From assembly GCF_947500695.1 (NCBI RefSeq), contig NZ_CANMSS010000002.1, forward strand, positions 434,001 through 498,000: DNA of 64,000 bases. The letters run 5' to 3'. How positions within the stretch are numbered: the first letter of the stretch is position 1; the number at the start of each line of letters is the position of its first letter. The DNA comes from an uncultured Pseudoteredinibacter sp. Lineage in GTDB: Bacteria; Pseudomonadota; Gammaproteobacteria; Pseudomonadales; Cellvibrionaceae. The notes under the pieces were generated by a model. It was not told the DNA's origin, made no database searches, and saw only the letters and a list, made by a program, of their open reading frames with translations. Positions 31,901-40,179 of this stretch are shown piece by piece. The position numbers were made by a program, and so were the translations under genes.

Positions 31901-33011
31901 TATAACTATTCTCCACCTCGATAATTTTGTCTACAGCTTCGTTCAGACCTTTTTTCTTAAAATCTATTTTTTCAAACTCTTCATTGACTAAATTATAAAA
32001 CCTTGGGTAGTCATCAATATAAATAGCAACTAGGTTACCCAACCTATCTTTGCTAAAGTTGTAAATTTTTTTATTGGGCAATCCATTCTGTTCAACATCT
32101 TCCACTAAGTACTCGGTTCTATCACCGTCAATTTTGGCCAAGCCCCGGCTTTTAAAAGTAACCCAAATATTTCCAGCGGCGTCGTCTTGAATAATATTAG
32201 GCGTAAGTTTTTCACCTTTGTAACTAAAGTCTCGAACTCCGATTATTTTATTTCCAAGGATACTGACCAATTTATCCTGAACGTTTATCAACAGAACCCC
32301 TTCTCCATTTACATACAAGTCGCTAATTTTAGCGTTTTTTGTAAATTCAAACTTTACTCCATTGCGGTCAGTGTAACTCGATAAGTAGCGCTCGAAATTT
32401 CCCGATTTAGGGTCTAATAGAAATAGACCATCATAGGCACTACCTACCCATATTTTTCCTGTGTTGTTATCGGCTATATTGGTAGTGATTATTTTTTTAT
32501 TTGGATCTATATCGCCATGTTTAATTGGAAATGGAGTGAATTGCTTTAGATGTTTTTGATACAGAGTAACGCCGTTGTACGAGGTCATCCATAATCGACC
32601 ACTATTATCTTTTTTCATGTTTAAGATAACGTTGTCGCTGATAGTGTGTTTTTTATCTTCTTTTTCTACAAGAGCATATTCATAAGTATCTAGGTCAACT
32701 TTAGCAACGCCCATAGTCGTGCTAATCCATAGAGTGTTGTCTACAATCGTTAACTCATGAGTTTGGCGTGACTTTAAGTCTTCGGCACCGCTTGGTACGA
32801 AATCTATTAGATTCTGACCATCATAACGTTTAATGCCATAGGCCGTTGAAACCCAAAGATATCCATTTTTATCCTCTTCCACGTCATAGGCATGTCCACG
32901 TAATTCATTTAGTGGTTTTTGATAGAAGTGTATGTCAAGAGCATTATCCGCTAGGCTCTTCCCACAGCATAACAATAGCCCCAGTAGCATCGGTAAAAAC
33001 CACTGTTTCAT
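28977..33011 (-). CDS. Beta-propeller sensor with PAS-GGDEF-EAL output
   Basis: A 1344-residue receptor. After a signal peptide (ending GKSLA), residues ~25-640 form propeller blades of the two-component-regulator-propeller type (for example NGYLWVSTAYGIKRYDG, NTLWISTTMGVAKVD, GKIWVGSAYDGLFLLD). A Y_Y_Y-like domain (SYSSLSPGNYIFKLRS) and a membrane helix (VWAYCLYFLLVGLILSLYYYLLL) follow. Inside the cell come PAS (HAAEGFCVVDKRGEIKAKN), GGDEF with intact RLGGDEF and an RxxD inhibitory site (REQD) five residues before it, and EAL with GAEALVRW, EITEH, DDFGTGYSS and AEGVEQ. Both synthesis and breakdown of c-di-GMP look possible. I chose ATG 33011 because GAGGG precedes it and the signal peptide starts there. 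Confidence 0.88.
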   Translation of the reverse strand: MKQWFLPMLLGLLLCCGKSLADNALDIHFYQKPLNELRGHAYDVEEDKNGYLWVSTAYGIKRYDGQNLIDFVPSGAEDLKSRQTHELTIVDNTLWISTTMGVAKVDLDTYEYALVEKEDKKHTISDNVILNMKKDNSGRLWMTSYNGVTLYQKHLKQFTPFPIKHGDIDPNKKIITTNIADNNTGKIWVGSAYDGLFLLDPKSGNFERYLSSYTDRNGVKFEFTKNAKISDLYVNGEGVLLINVQDKLVSILGNKIIGVRDFSYKGEKLTPNIIQDDAAGNIWVTFKSRGLAKIDGDRTEYLVEDVEQNGLPNKKIYNFSKDRLGNLVAIYIDDYPRFYNLVNEEFEKIDFKKKGLNEAVDKIIEVENSYIYAYGNNSIYKYDYPSGEISYIYRGNHQIDDAIFINDKEIWAIVGREILKINVENGKTNNVPNNVNYIDYHPDIGIFGIMVRSLFMIDRETLETQSIELPNDDSSISEPYADANTGIWFVASNNIFFIDKDKQLKAIPYKSEYSYSGAPTIFLDGTLWVFGNNGFEKIILSEKSGGYEVIGSEKFPVLKNNIIGSAVRSRKSIWFSSLDGKSLFKLDIASGNYKSIGARSGLLGGKPTNSIAYFGNYLYLTQDKSIYRINESTEKLSTENLPLKASSIVIQNNDQKERQIYNVNEKLTLSPEDKFITINFSDNSVENLGALGVQLKLEGRDEAWHNASGNYASYSSLSPGNYIFKLRSKFLRQKEYQLDIEVLPPWWRTVWAYCLYFLLVGLILSLYYYLLLQKNKIRKESFNKIKIYAQGFEHAAEGFCVVDKRGEIKAKNLAFDSITRPGIENLSELRPRSYESEYFSKLWRQLLETGYWFGQTHIRGRYDEEVAVECVASKVEQDHNYENRYVILISDITVKLRQEEELRRLANYDRLTGLANRKLFNENLKQAIRNADHLTFSKFALFFIDIDRFKSINDSFGHEYGDELLKVISQRINSCIREQDSLSRLGGDEFCVILENVEDVTRLAQLAKKIIEAVEAPIDSIEEGASINVSIGVSIYKTDSLSPETLLSQANAASQVAKESGGGKFQFFTESVNSRLQNHIRLENDMRKAVKNSEFISFFQPKICMKSGKVIGAEALVRWHRDKEKIQSPDSFIEAAEKSGVISKIGRLVIKDVCLQLQRWWKAGIKIPIAVNLSAQQLIQDNFLEMIDEIIMQYDFDRNLLEFEITEHLLMNDREKSIAVLKTLRDKGHSIYIDDFGTGYSSLSYLADFPIDYLKIDQVFIKDLLLDERKKSIVHTIVELANNLNLKVVAEGVEQKDVHQYLKALGCQYAQGFYYCHPLASKDLIATDLFISSFGDHIEPSYDA

Positions 33012-33240
33012 AGATCCCTCACAAAGCAGCATTATTGTTGTCTTAGTTTTTCTGTTAGGAGACTGTCTTGATAATGAAAAACTAAGCTTCTCTGGTAGGC
33101 CTCACATACTAAAAACAGCCAATCTAAAATGGCACAAATTGATCTAAAAGACTTATTATTTTTTTTAGGTGTAAAGACAATAGTTGCGCAAGATTGATAA
33201 ACAATCAAGTGTCAAAAGGAAATCTAATGCGTAGGAAACT

Positions 33241-33263
33241 CGAGCCTTGGGGGTTAAGGCTCG
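33241..33263 (-). terminator. Hairpin after parB
   Basis: CGAGCCTT and AAGGCTCG form an 8-bp perfect stem with a 7-base loop, 44 bp after the parB stop. The following T-tract on the - strand is short (AGTTTCC), so termination efficiency is uncertain. Confidence 0.5.
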
Positions 33264-33306
33264 GAAAAACGATGAAAACCAGAAATTAGAACTAGATTTC
33301 TAGTCC

Positions 33307-34236
33307 TTACACCTCATAATTAAGATGGTTTAAAATTCCATCTAGCTCATCGAGACTTGAATAGCTCAACACCAACTTACCTTTCCCTTTGGCACCATGC
33401 TGAACCATAACTGGCACGCCAATTTTTTCAGACAAACCATCCTGTAACTTTTTGATATCAGGGTCTATGGCTTTATCTGTGGTAAATTTATCTTCACTTT
33501 GCTCAAGCTGTTGAATGCGTCTAACCAAAGCTTCTGTTTGACGGACTGATAAACCTTTTGAGCTTACCTGTCTTGCCACATCTTTTTGTTCATGACTAGG
33601 CAGCGGAAGTAAAGCTCGGGCATGTCCCATCTCTAGATCACCATGCTCCAACATTTTTTTCACTTCTTCAGACAAACTGATTAAGCGCAGTAGATTGGTT
33701 ACGGTAGTACGAGATTTACCAACGGCCGCAGCTACCTCTTGCTGGGTTAGCTCAAATTCATCTTGCAGCCGCTTTAAAGCGATAGCTTCTTCGATTGGAT
33801 TTAAATCTTCACGCTGGATGTTTTCAATCAATGCCATTGCGATAGCTGCTTCATCAGCAACTTCTCGAATGACAGCGGGTATTTTATCCAAGCCGGCTAA
33901 TTGTGTTGCTCGCCAACGGCGCTCACCAGCAATAATTTCGTATTTAACCGTGTCGTTGCCAGAATCTATCGGGCGAACAACAATAGGCTGCATTACTCCT
34001 TGCGCCTTAATGGACTCACTAAGCTCTTCGAGGGCTTCGGGGTGCATATCACGGCGAGGTTGGTATTTGCCGCGTTGGATAAACTCAACGGGGATTTCGC
34101 TTAAGGTTCCGTCTTTGCCTGGCTCAGGGGAGGAAACAGCAGCAATTGCTTGTGTAGCATTTTCAACTTGGCTTGCACCACCACTACCCAATAGGGCATC
34201 CAAGCCTTTACCTAAACCTTTGCGTTTCCCCGCCAT
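33307..34236 (-). CDS. parB: Chromosome-partition protein ParB
   Basis: CTP-dependent clamp that loads at parS and spreads to organise the origin region. The 309 residues begin GKRKGLGKGLDALLGS; the nuclease-like CTP-binding domain has PVEFIQRGKYQPRRDM and IIAGERRWRATQLAGL; the HTH has LTQQEVAAAVGKSRTTVTNLLRLI; the C-terminal dimer domain ends KGKLVLSYSSLDELDGILNHL. AGGAATC precedes the ATG. It is 64 bp after parA. Two perfect parS sites for it lie in recF, about 13 kb away. Confidence 0.98.
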   Translation of the reverse strand: MAGKRKGLGKGLDALLGSGGASQVENATQAIAAVSSPEPGKDGTLSEIPVEFIQRGKYQPRRDMHPEALEELSESIKAQGVMQPIVVRPIDSGNDTVKYEIIAGERRWRATQLAGLDKIPAVIREVADEAAIAMALIENIQREDLNPIEEAIALKRLQDEFELTQQEVAAAVGKSRTTVTNLLRLISLSEEVKKMLEHGDLEMGHARALLPLPSHEQKDVARQVSSKGLSVRQTEALVRRIQQLEQSEDKFTTDKAIDPDIKKLQDGLSEKIGVPVMVQHGAKGKGKLVLSYSSLDELDGILNHLNYEV

Positions 34237-34300
34237 TGTGATTCCTACTTCTCAAATATCTATGTTTTTATTTAATTATTTTTGCTTTACAACTTTAGTC

Positions 34301-35107
34301 TTAGGCTTCAGCCGATTCTCTTTGGCTGATTTCATTGCGGCGAATCAGCTCACCAGCCAAAGCCAAATAGGCGATGGCCCCCTTTGACTGACGATCATAA
34401 ACCAATACAGGCTGGCCAAAACTTGGAGCTTCTGCCAATCGAACATTACGTGGTACGCAAGTGCGGTAGAGCTTATCCCCAAAAAAGTCTGCCAATTGTG
34501 CCGACACATCATTGGTCAAACTGTTACGCGGGTCGTACATGGTGCGCAATATCCCTTCAATCTGAAGCTCGGGGTTAAGTGCACTTTGAATCTGATTGAT
34601 GGTACTGATCAGTGCCGATAATCCTTCCAGTGCATAATATTCACACTGCATAGGGATAATTACACCTTCGCAAGCTACCAAAGCATTTAAAGTCAGCATA
34701 TTCAAAGACGGTGGACAGTCGACCAAGATATAGTCAAATTCATCTTTCAAGCTTTCCAAAGCTGACTGCAGACGGCGCTCTTTTTGATCCAAGCTCAGCA
34801 TTTCTACTTCGGCAGCGGTTAGATCGCCATTTGCGGGTAAAACCGAGTAGCCACCTTCTTCAGAGTCCACCAACGCCTCCTTGGCAGTGGCTTCACCCAC
34901 TAAAACATCATATACCGATAGCTCTAGTTCATTTTTGTTGATACCCGAGCCCATGGTGGCGTTGCCCTGCGGGTCTAGATCCACCAGTAAGACCTGCTTC
35001 TTGGTAGCTACCAATGAAGCCGCTAGATTCACTGTGGTTGTCGTTTTACCTACGCCACCTTTCTGATTAGCAATAGCGTATAGGTGGCAGGGGCCTTGGG
35101 TGCTCAA
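34301..35107 (-). CDS. parA: Chromosome-partition ATPase ParA (Soj)
   Basis: Walker-type ATPase that moves ParB-parS complexes over the nucleoid. The 268 residues show the deviant Walker A KGGVGKTTTTVNLA, DLDPQGNATMG and YILVDCPPSLNMLT. The start is TTG at 35107 with AAGGAT 7 nt upstream. The gene lies 84 bp after rsmG in the usual rsmG-parA-parB order. Confidence 0.98.
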   Translation of the reverse strand: MSTQGPCHLYAIANQKGGVGKTTTTVNLAASLVATKKQVLLVDLDPQGNATMGSGINKNELELSVYDVLVGEATAKEALVDSEEGGYSVLPANGDLTAAEVEMLSLDQKERRLQSALESLKDEFDYILVDCPPSLNMLTLNALVACEGVIIPMQCEYYALEGLSALISTINQIQSALNPELQIEGILRTMYDPRNSLTNDVSAQLADFFGDKLYRTCVPRNVRLAEAPSFGQPVLVYDRQSKGAIAYLALAGELIRRNEISQRESAEA

Positions 35108-35191
35108 TGTCGTTATCCTTATGACTTGTCACGGCAAATAAGTGGCCGCTAACAAGTGTATTGTCGCTATTCGGGTCAATAGGGAGAGACT

Positions 35192-35824
35192 CTACTTGAG
35201 AGGGTGTATCTCTAGTAAGTGGCGCTCGCCTTCTTCACCCGGAATCATTAATGCATGGGAGTTAGCGACGATATAGTGTTTTTGCAGTGGCTTCAATTCA
35301 TCTGTGGGATAAATTCCCTTCATCGCCCAAAAGCGGCCATTTTCCTTCAGCAGGTGCCGACAACCTTGAGTCATATCCTCTAAGCTAGCAAAAGCTCTAC
35401 TCATAACGCCATCAAACAGTATTTCTGGCAGGTAGCTCTCGACGCGACAGTTGTGAACCTGCACATTATCCAGCTTCAGTTCGGTCTTTACTTGAAACAA
35501 AAAGCGCGTTTTCTTGCCATTGCTGTCCAGCAAGTGAATTTCACGCTCAGGGTGGCAGATCGCCATGGGTATTCCTGGTAAGCCGCCGCCAGTACCTACA
35601 TCGATCAATCTCTGGCCTTCAACAAATGGCAGGATTGCTAGGCTATCGAGCAAATGGCGAGAGACCATATCCTCGATATTTCGGATAGCGGACAAGTTAT
35701 AGGCCTTGTTCCACTTATCAAACAATTGGATATAGGCTAATAAACCATCAATGCGGTCACTATCTAGCTCTAAACCTAGTTTTGTGACTCCAGTTTCCAA
35801 GCGATTTCGTAGCTGCGTGGACAT
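35192..35824 (-). CDS. rsmG: 16S rRNA (guanine-N7)-methyltransferase
   Basis: Methylates G527 of 16S rRNA (E. coli numbering) using SAM. The 210 residues include the Rossmann motif LIDVGTGGGLPGIPMAI, WNKAYNLSAIR near the N-terminus and MSRAFASLEDM. GAGGAAAA lies before ATG 35824. It is 33 bp after mnmG, as in most gammaproteobacteria (old names gidB and gidA). Confidence 0.97.
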   Translation of the reverse strand: MSTQLRNRLETGVTKLGLELDSDRIDGLLAYIQLFDKWNKAYNLSAIRNIEDMVSRHLLDSLAILPFVEGQRLIDVGTGGGLPGIPMAICHPEREIHLLDSNGKKTRFLFQVKTELKLDNVQVHNCRVESYLPEILFDGVMSRAFASLEDMTQGCRHLLKENGRFWAMKGIYPTDELKPLQKHYIVANSHALMIPGEEGERHLLEIHPLK

Positions 35825-35857
35825 TTTTATCCATTTTCCTCGATTTTAGCGGCGAGA

Positions 35858-37747
35858 TCAGGCACTTTGCTTACGCAATAGGCCATGTTTCTTCAAATAA
35901 ACCAATAGCAGAGAAACTGCAGCCGGGGTAACCCCAGGTATTCTGGAAGCTTGGGCCAAGGTTCCAGGTAATGATTCCTTCAGTTTTTGCTTAACTTCAT
36001 TGGATAAGCCTTCTACCGAATCATACGGAAAGTCTGCAGGAATCAGGGTATTTTCGTTTTGGCGCAGTTTTTCGATATCTACCAACTGACGCTCAATGTA
36101 CCCAGCGTATTTCGCACTGATCTGCACCTGCTCGGATACTTCGACGGCAATATTGGGTTTCGCATATGGCAGCTCGGCAATATCGCCATATTCCAATTCA
36201 GGTCGGCGCAATAAATCCATCAAACTATACTCGCGCCCCAGTGGTGACTTCAGCTTGGGCTCCAGCTGTTTGGCCTCATCACTACCGGCCTGCACCCATG
36301 TGCTTTTTAGGCGTTGCTCTTCTTGGGCGATAGCTTCTTGCTTATCGCAAAAGTGCTGCCAGCGATTGTCATCTACTAAACCAAGTTTGCGCCCCTGTTC
36401 GGTCAAGCGAGCATCGGCATTATCTTCTCGCAGCAGCAAACGGTATTCGGCACGGCTGGTAAACATCCGATACGGCTCTTGAGTACCAAGGGTAATCAGG
36501 TCATCAATCAAAACGCCAAGATAAGCTTCATCTCGACGCGGATGCCACGCCGCTTTGCCTTGAGCTAATAGCGCCGCATTGCTGCCAGCCAATAGGCCTT
36601 GAGCCCCAGCTTCTTCATAACCTGTGGTGCCGTTAATTTGACCCGCAAAAAACAAACCTTTGATGTGTTTTGTTTCCAAGCTGTACTGTAAATCCTGCGG
36701 GTTAAAGAAATCGTATTCGATTGCGTAACCCGGGCGCGTGATATGAGCCTGTTCAAAGCCTTTAATGGAATGCACTAGATCCAGCTGAACATCAAAGGGC
36801 AAGCTTGTGGAGATGCCGTTTGGGTATAACTCATGGGTGGTAAGGCCTTCGGGCTCGATAAACACCTGGTGGGAGTCTTTATCAGAAAAGCGCTTAACTT
36901 TATCTTCTACAGAAGGACAATATCGTGGGCCAACGCCGTCGATGACGCCGGTATATAGCGGCGATCTGTCTAAACCGGACAAGATGATGTCATGGGTTTT
37001 GCTGTTGGTATGGGTAATCCAACAACAAGTTTGCTCAGGTTTATCTTCGGCTTTGCCCATATAGGACATGATCGGTGCTGGATTATCACCCCATTGCTCA
37101 GCTAAGCCTTCAAAGTTCACACTACGAGCATCGATTCTCGGTGGGGTTCCAGTTTTAAGTCTTTCAACGCGTAGAGGTAATTCTCTTAATCTATCTGCTA
37201 GGGCAATAGATGGTGGGTCACCAGCTCGCCCCCCCGAATGATTTTCTAAGCCAATATGGATTTTGCCACCTAAGAAGGTCCCAGCAGTTAGCACTACCGC
37301 AGGGGCATAAAATTTTAAGCCCATTTGGGTAACAACCCCTCGGACTTCTTCGCCTTGCAATATTAGGTCATCAACTGATTGTTGAAATATTTGCAGGTTT
37401 TTCTGGTTTTCTAAGGTTTCACGAATCGCCGCTTTATAGAGGATTCTATCGGCTTGTGCACGAGTAGCTCTAACAGCGGGGCCTTTGCGGCTATTTAGAA
37501 CACGGTACTGGATACCAGCTCTGTCGGTAGCTAATGCCATTGCTCCACCTAGCGCATCGATTTCTTTTACTAGGTGTGATTTACCAATCCCGCCAATAGC
37601 TGGGTTACAAGACATTTGTCCCAAGGTATCAATATTGTGGGTTAACAATAGGGTAGAGCTACCCATGCGAGCGGCTGCTAATGCAGCTTCGGTGCCGGCA
37701 TGTCCACCACCAATAATAATGACATCAAAGGTCTTCTTGTAATCCAC
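35858..37747 (-). CDS. mnmG: tRNA uridine-34 5-carboxymethylaminomethyl modification enzyme, FAD subunit
   Basis: Works with MnmE to modify the wobble uridine of several tRNAs. With the GTG start at 37747 it is 629 residues, the same as E. coli MnmG. An AAAGG site 9 nt upstream supports this start over the in-frame TTG at 37765. It shows the FAD-binding [44 protein letters not shown], the Cys-bearing RYCPSVEDK and the C-terminal [17 protein letters not shown] helix. It heads the mnmG-rsmG-parAB cluster, and an AT-rich candidate origin lies directly upstream. Confidence 0.97.
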   Translation of the reverse strand: MDYKKTFDVIIIGGGHAGTEAALAAARMGSSTLLLTHNIDTLGQMSCNPAIGGIGKSHLVKEIDALGGAMALATDRAGIQYRVLNSRKGPAVRATRAQADRILYKAAIRETLENQKNLQIFQQSVDDLILQGEEVRGVVTQMGLKFYAPAVVLTAGTFLGGKIHIGLENHSGGRAGDPPSIALADRLRELPLRVERLKTGTPPRIDARSVNFEGLAEQWGDNPAPIMSYMGKAEDKPEQTCCWITHTNSKTHDIILSGLDRSPLYTGVIDGVGPRYCPSVEDKVKRFSDKDSHQVFIEPEGLTTHELYPNGISTSLPFDVQLDLVHSIKGFEQAHITRPGYAIEYDFFNPQDLQYSLETKHIKGLFFAGQINGTTGYEEAGAQGLLAGSNAALLAQGKAAWHPRRDEAYLGVLIDDLITLGTQEPYRMFTSRAEYRLLLREDNADARLTEQGRKLGLVDDNRWQHFCDKQEAIAQEEQRLKSTWVQAGSDEAKQLEPKLKSPLGREYSLMDLLRRPELEYGDIAELPYAKPNIAVEVSEQVQISAKYAGYIERQLVDIEKLRQNENTLIPADFPYDSVEGLSNEVKQKLKESLPGTLAQASRIPGVTPAAVSLLLVYLKKHGLLRKQSA

Positions 37748-37799
37748 GGTATCGCCTTTGCCCAAAGGGCAGGGGTTAGAAAAAGGGCAGGCATTATAG

Positions 37800-38300
37800 G
37801 GATGTTTCTAGCAGAGTTCAAAACTTGTTTATTATTTAAACAGTTGATTTTTCTAAAATTTAAAACTCATTATTAATATATAAGTAGATAAATAAATATT
37901 TATATATATGTATAGATATATAAGATTATGTTTATTGTTATATATAGTGCGGCGTTTTTCTGTGGATAAGCCACTTTACTCCTTTTAAATCAGCATCTTA
38001 CAGATATGATAACGGTGTATAGAACCCTTTATTTGGCATAGGTAAAAGCTCTGTTTTAAGGTCGAATGATTTCTGGATAACTTTGGGTCTTGTGGTCAAA
38101 CTGCTGTTATCCACATTTTTGCGCCGAGCTAGAGCACGCTTTCTGCTATGAGTTATTCACATTTGACAAAATTGCTCTAATGATCGAACAAAAAACCTTC
38201 AAAATTAGGCACTTATGTGGCAAAGCTGTGAGTAATTGTGGATAAGCTATTCTAAGTGTCGGTAGTTATTCAAAAAATCTGTGGGTAAGTTGGGATAACT
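37800..38300. other. oriC: Candidate replication origin (AT-rich element plus DnaA-box cluster)
   Basis: Part of the 985-bp gene-free stretch between mnmG and mnmE. Bases 37830-37950 are almost pure A/T (runs such as ATAAATAAATATTTATATA) and would serve as an unwinding element. Perfect DnaA boxes (TTATCCACA or its complement) lie at 37961-37969, 38107-38115 and 38237-38245; near-matches lie at 38072-38080, 38153-38161 and 38280-38288. I see only one GATC in this stretch, so Dam/SeqA-type control is unlikely. The position next to mnmG is that of E. coli oriC. A second box cluster lies before dnaA, so which one fires is open. Confidence 0.65.
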
Positions 38301-38369
38301 TTTTTTGGCCAGATATGACTAGGTGATTTTTTAGTGTTATTTAGTAATAGATTTTGCTGGTCTGAACGA

Positions 38370-38730
38370 CCGCCATTCCATGTGGTTGTTGGTCTTGGGG
38401 CGCAAAAGGCTGCGTCCATGCTAGCTTGCTTCCTTATGGGGTCATATGGATAGGCGCCGAGCCTAGAAAGCTTATGACGTTAAAGTATGTTTCTACTTAG
38501 GGGGGATAAAAATTCCGTCTAAAAAGCCATAGTGGAGCGCTAGGCAGCTTATGTCTCAGACGGGATTAGCCGAATGAGTATAATTCTTGGAGAGTTCTGG
38601 GGTTTGGTCAAACGAAGGTTGACTGGGTGGTAACTGCCCAAGGGGGAAGAGGGCCTGAATACCTTGTGAGGCATCAGTACGATGCAAGCCCTGCACAGGT
38701 TTGAACAGACAGGGCACTAGTAGGCTTTAT
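38370..38730 (+). ncRNA. Hairpin-rich block, candidate structured RNA
   Basis: After the AT-rich origin the base composition turns mixed and G-rich on the + strand, and local inverted repeats follow one another: CGCA/TGCG at 38401-38414, a 10-bp stem AATTCCGTCT (38511-38520) with AGACGGGATT, GTTTG/CAAAC, GTCAA/TTGAC, TGGG/CCCA, GCATC/GATGC (38671-38685) and GCCCTG/CAGGGC (38688-38715). A T-rich stretch follows at 38724-38738. I recognise no known RNA family; tmRNA, 6S, SRP and RNase P marks are absent. The strand is a guess. It could instead be a remnant or a DNA structure. Confidence 0.3.
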
Positions 38731-38732
38731 TA

Positions 38733-40115
38733 TTATTTCCCAATACAAAAACTGGAGAAGATTCGTCCCAGTAGCTCATCCGGTGTAAATGTTCCGGTAA
38801 TCTCCCCTAGGGATTCCTGCGCGGCGCGCAAATCTTCGGCTAGGAGTTCGCCTGCGCCCATATCGTGCAGTTGCAGTGCGCCATTATCCAAGGCTTCTTG
38901 TGCCCTTTCGATGGCATCTAGATGGCGTCTACGAGCGGTAAAGCCTCCTTCGCTGGCGCCTTGATAGCCCATGACGGATTTCAAATGCTGTTTAAGTTCT
39001 TCTAGGCCCGCTCCGGTTTTGGCGCTAATTCCTAGGCATTGTTTATTATCCCCTTCTTCTTGTAGCACCCCTACGCCATGCTCACTCAAGTCGGCTTTAT
39101 TAAGGATCACAGTAAGCTGATTTGGGTTGGGTAGTTTTTCTGTAAATTCTGGCCATATAGAAGAAGGGGTAAAAGCTGTATCAACGGCCTGGCCGTCAAC
39201 CATGAGCAATACCCGATCCGCCTTTTCGATAGCTTGCCAGGCTCGCTCGATGCCAATACGTTCAACTTCATCGGGGCTTTCACGTAAACCAGCGGTATCA
39301 ATAATATGCAGTGGCATACCATCGATATGAATCTGTTCCTGAAGAATATCCCTTGTGGTGCCAGCGATATCAGTAACAATGGCTTTTTCAGTTCCAGCAA
39401 GGGCATTCAATAAGCTTGATTTACCGGCGTTGGGTTTGCCTGCAATGACTACATTCATACCTTCGCGTACTAAAACGCCTTGTTTTGCTTCGGCCAGTAA
39501 TTTTGCCAATTGTTCTTGCAGCTGCTGTAAATCGCCAGCAACTTTGCCATCGCTTAGAAAATCAATTTCTTCTTCTGGAAAATCGATGGCCGCTTCTACA
39601 TAAATGCGTAAGCGTATCAGCGCTTCAACTAAGTCGTGAACTTGTGTTGAAAATACACCTTGTAAAGAGTGCAGAGCATTACGAGCGGCTTGTGCAGAGC
39701 TTGCTTCAATTAAATCGGCAATCGCTTCGGCTTGGGCTAAATCCATTTTGTCGTTGATAAAAGCGCGTTCTGAAAACTCACCTGGTTTAGCCATTCTAGC
39801 GCCGAGTTTGCAAATCTCTGCGAGCAGTAAATCGAGAATAACGGGGCCACCGTGACCTTGCAGTTCTAATACATCTTCGCCGGTAAATGAGTCGGGGTTT
39901 GGAAAAAAAAGTGCAATACCAGAATCTAAAACTTCACCTTCACTCGATAAAAAATCACAGTAGTGTGCATGTCTTGGACTTAGCTCTTTTGCACAAATTT
40001 GTTTCGCTATTTGTGCCGCATGTTTACCTGAGACTCGAATAATTCCAACGCCTCCTCGTCCGGGGGCCGTTGCTATTGCTGCAATGGTATCGCTAAATTG
40101 ATAAGGCTCTTGCAT
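38733..40115 (-). CDS. mnmE: tRNA modification GTPase MnmE
   Basis: GTPase partner of MnmG in wobble-uridine modification. With ATG 40115 (GGA upstream) it is 460 residues; an in-frame TTG 12 bp upstream is less likely. It shows the N-terminal formyl-THF-binding domain ([22 protein letters not shown]), the G domain ([36 protein letters not shown]) and the C-terminal FCIGK motif with the essential Cys. The gene is cut off from yidC by a terminator, so it probably has its own promoter in the 64-bp gap. Confidence 0.98.
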   Translation of the reverse strand: MQEPYQFSDTIAAIATAPGRGGVGIIRVSGKHAAQIAKQICAKELSPRHAHYCDFLSSEGEVLDSGIALFFPNPDSFTGEDVLELQGHGGPVILDLLLAEICKLGARMAKPGEFSERAFINDKMDLAQAEAIADLIEASSAQAARNALHSLQGVFSTQVHDLVEALIRLRIYVEAAIDFPEEEIDFLSDGKVAGDLQQLQEQLAKLLAEAKQGVLVREGMNVVIAGKPNAGKSSLLNALAGTEKAIVTDIAGTTRDILQEQIHIDGMPLHIIDTAGLRESPDEVERIGIERAWQAIEKADRVLLMVDGQAVDTAFTPSSIWPEFTEKLPNPNQLTVILNKADLSEHGVGVLQEEGDNKQCLGISAKTGAGLEELKQHLKSVMGYQGASEGGFTARRRHLDAIERAQEALDNGALQLHDMGAGELLAEDLRAAQESLGEITGTFTPDELLGRIFSSFCIGK

Positions 40116-40138
40116 TGTTTTTTCCAAAAAAACTCTAT

Positions 40139-40163
40139 AAAAAAAGGGGCTCTAAGCCCCTTT
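40139..40163 (-). terminator. Terminator after yidC
   Basis: On the - strand GGGGC-TTAGA-GCCCC is followed by a run of seven T, 17 bp after the yidC stop. This is a typical strong intrinsic terminator that ends the rpmH-rnpA-yidD-yidC transcript. Confidence 0.85.
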
Positions 40164-40179
40164 CCGTAAAGCGAAAAGC

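Noticed and set aside
38560..38700. Open frames through the hairpin-rich block downstream of mnmE on the - strand.
   Set aside because: They are short, rich in Pro/Ser, lack a start with ribosome-binding site and look like translated structured sequence, not protein.
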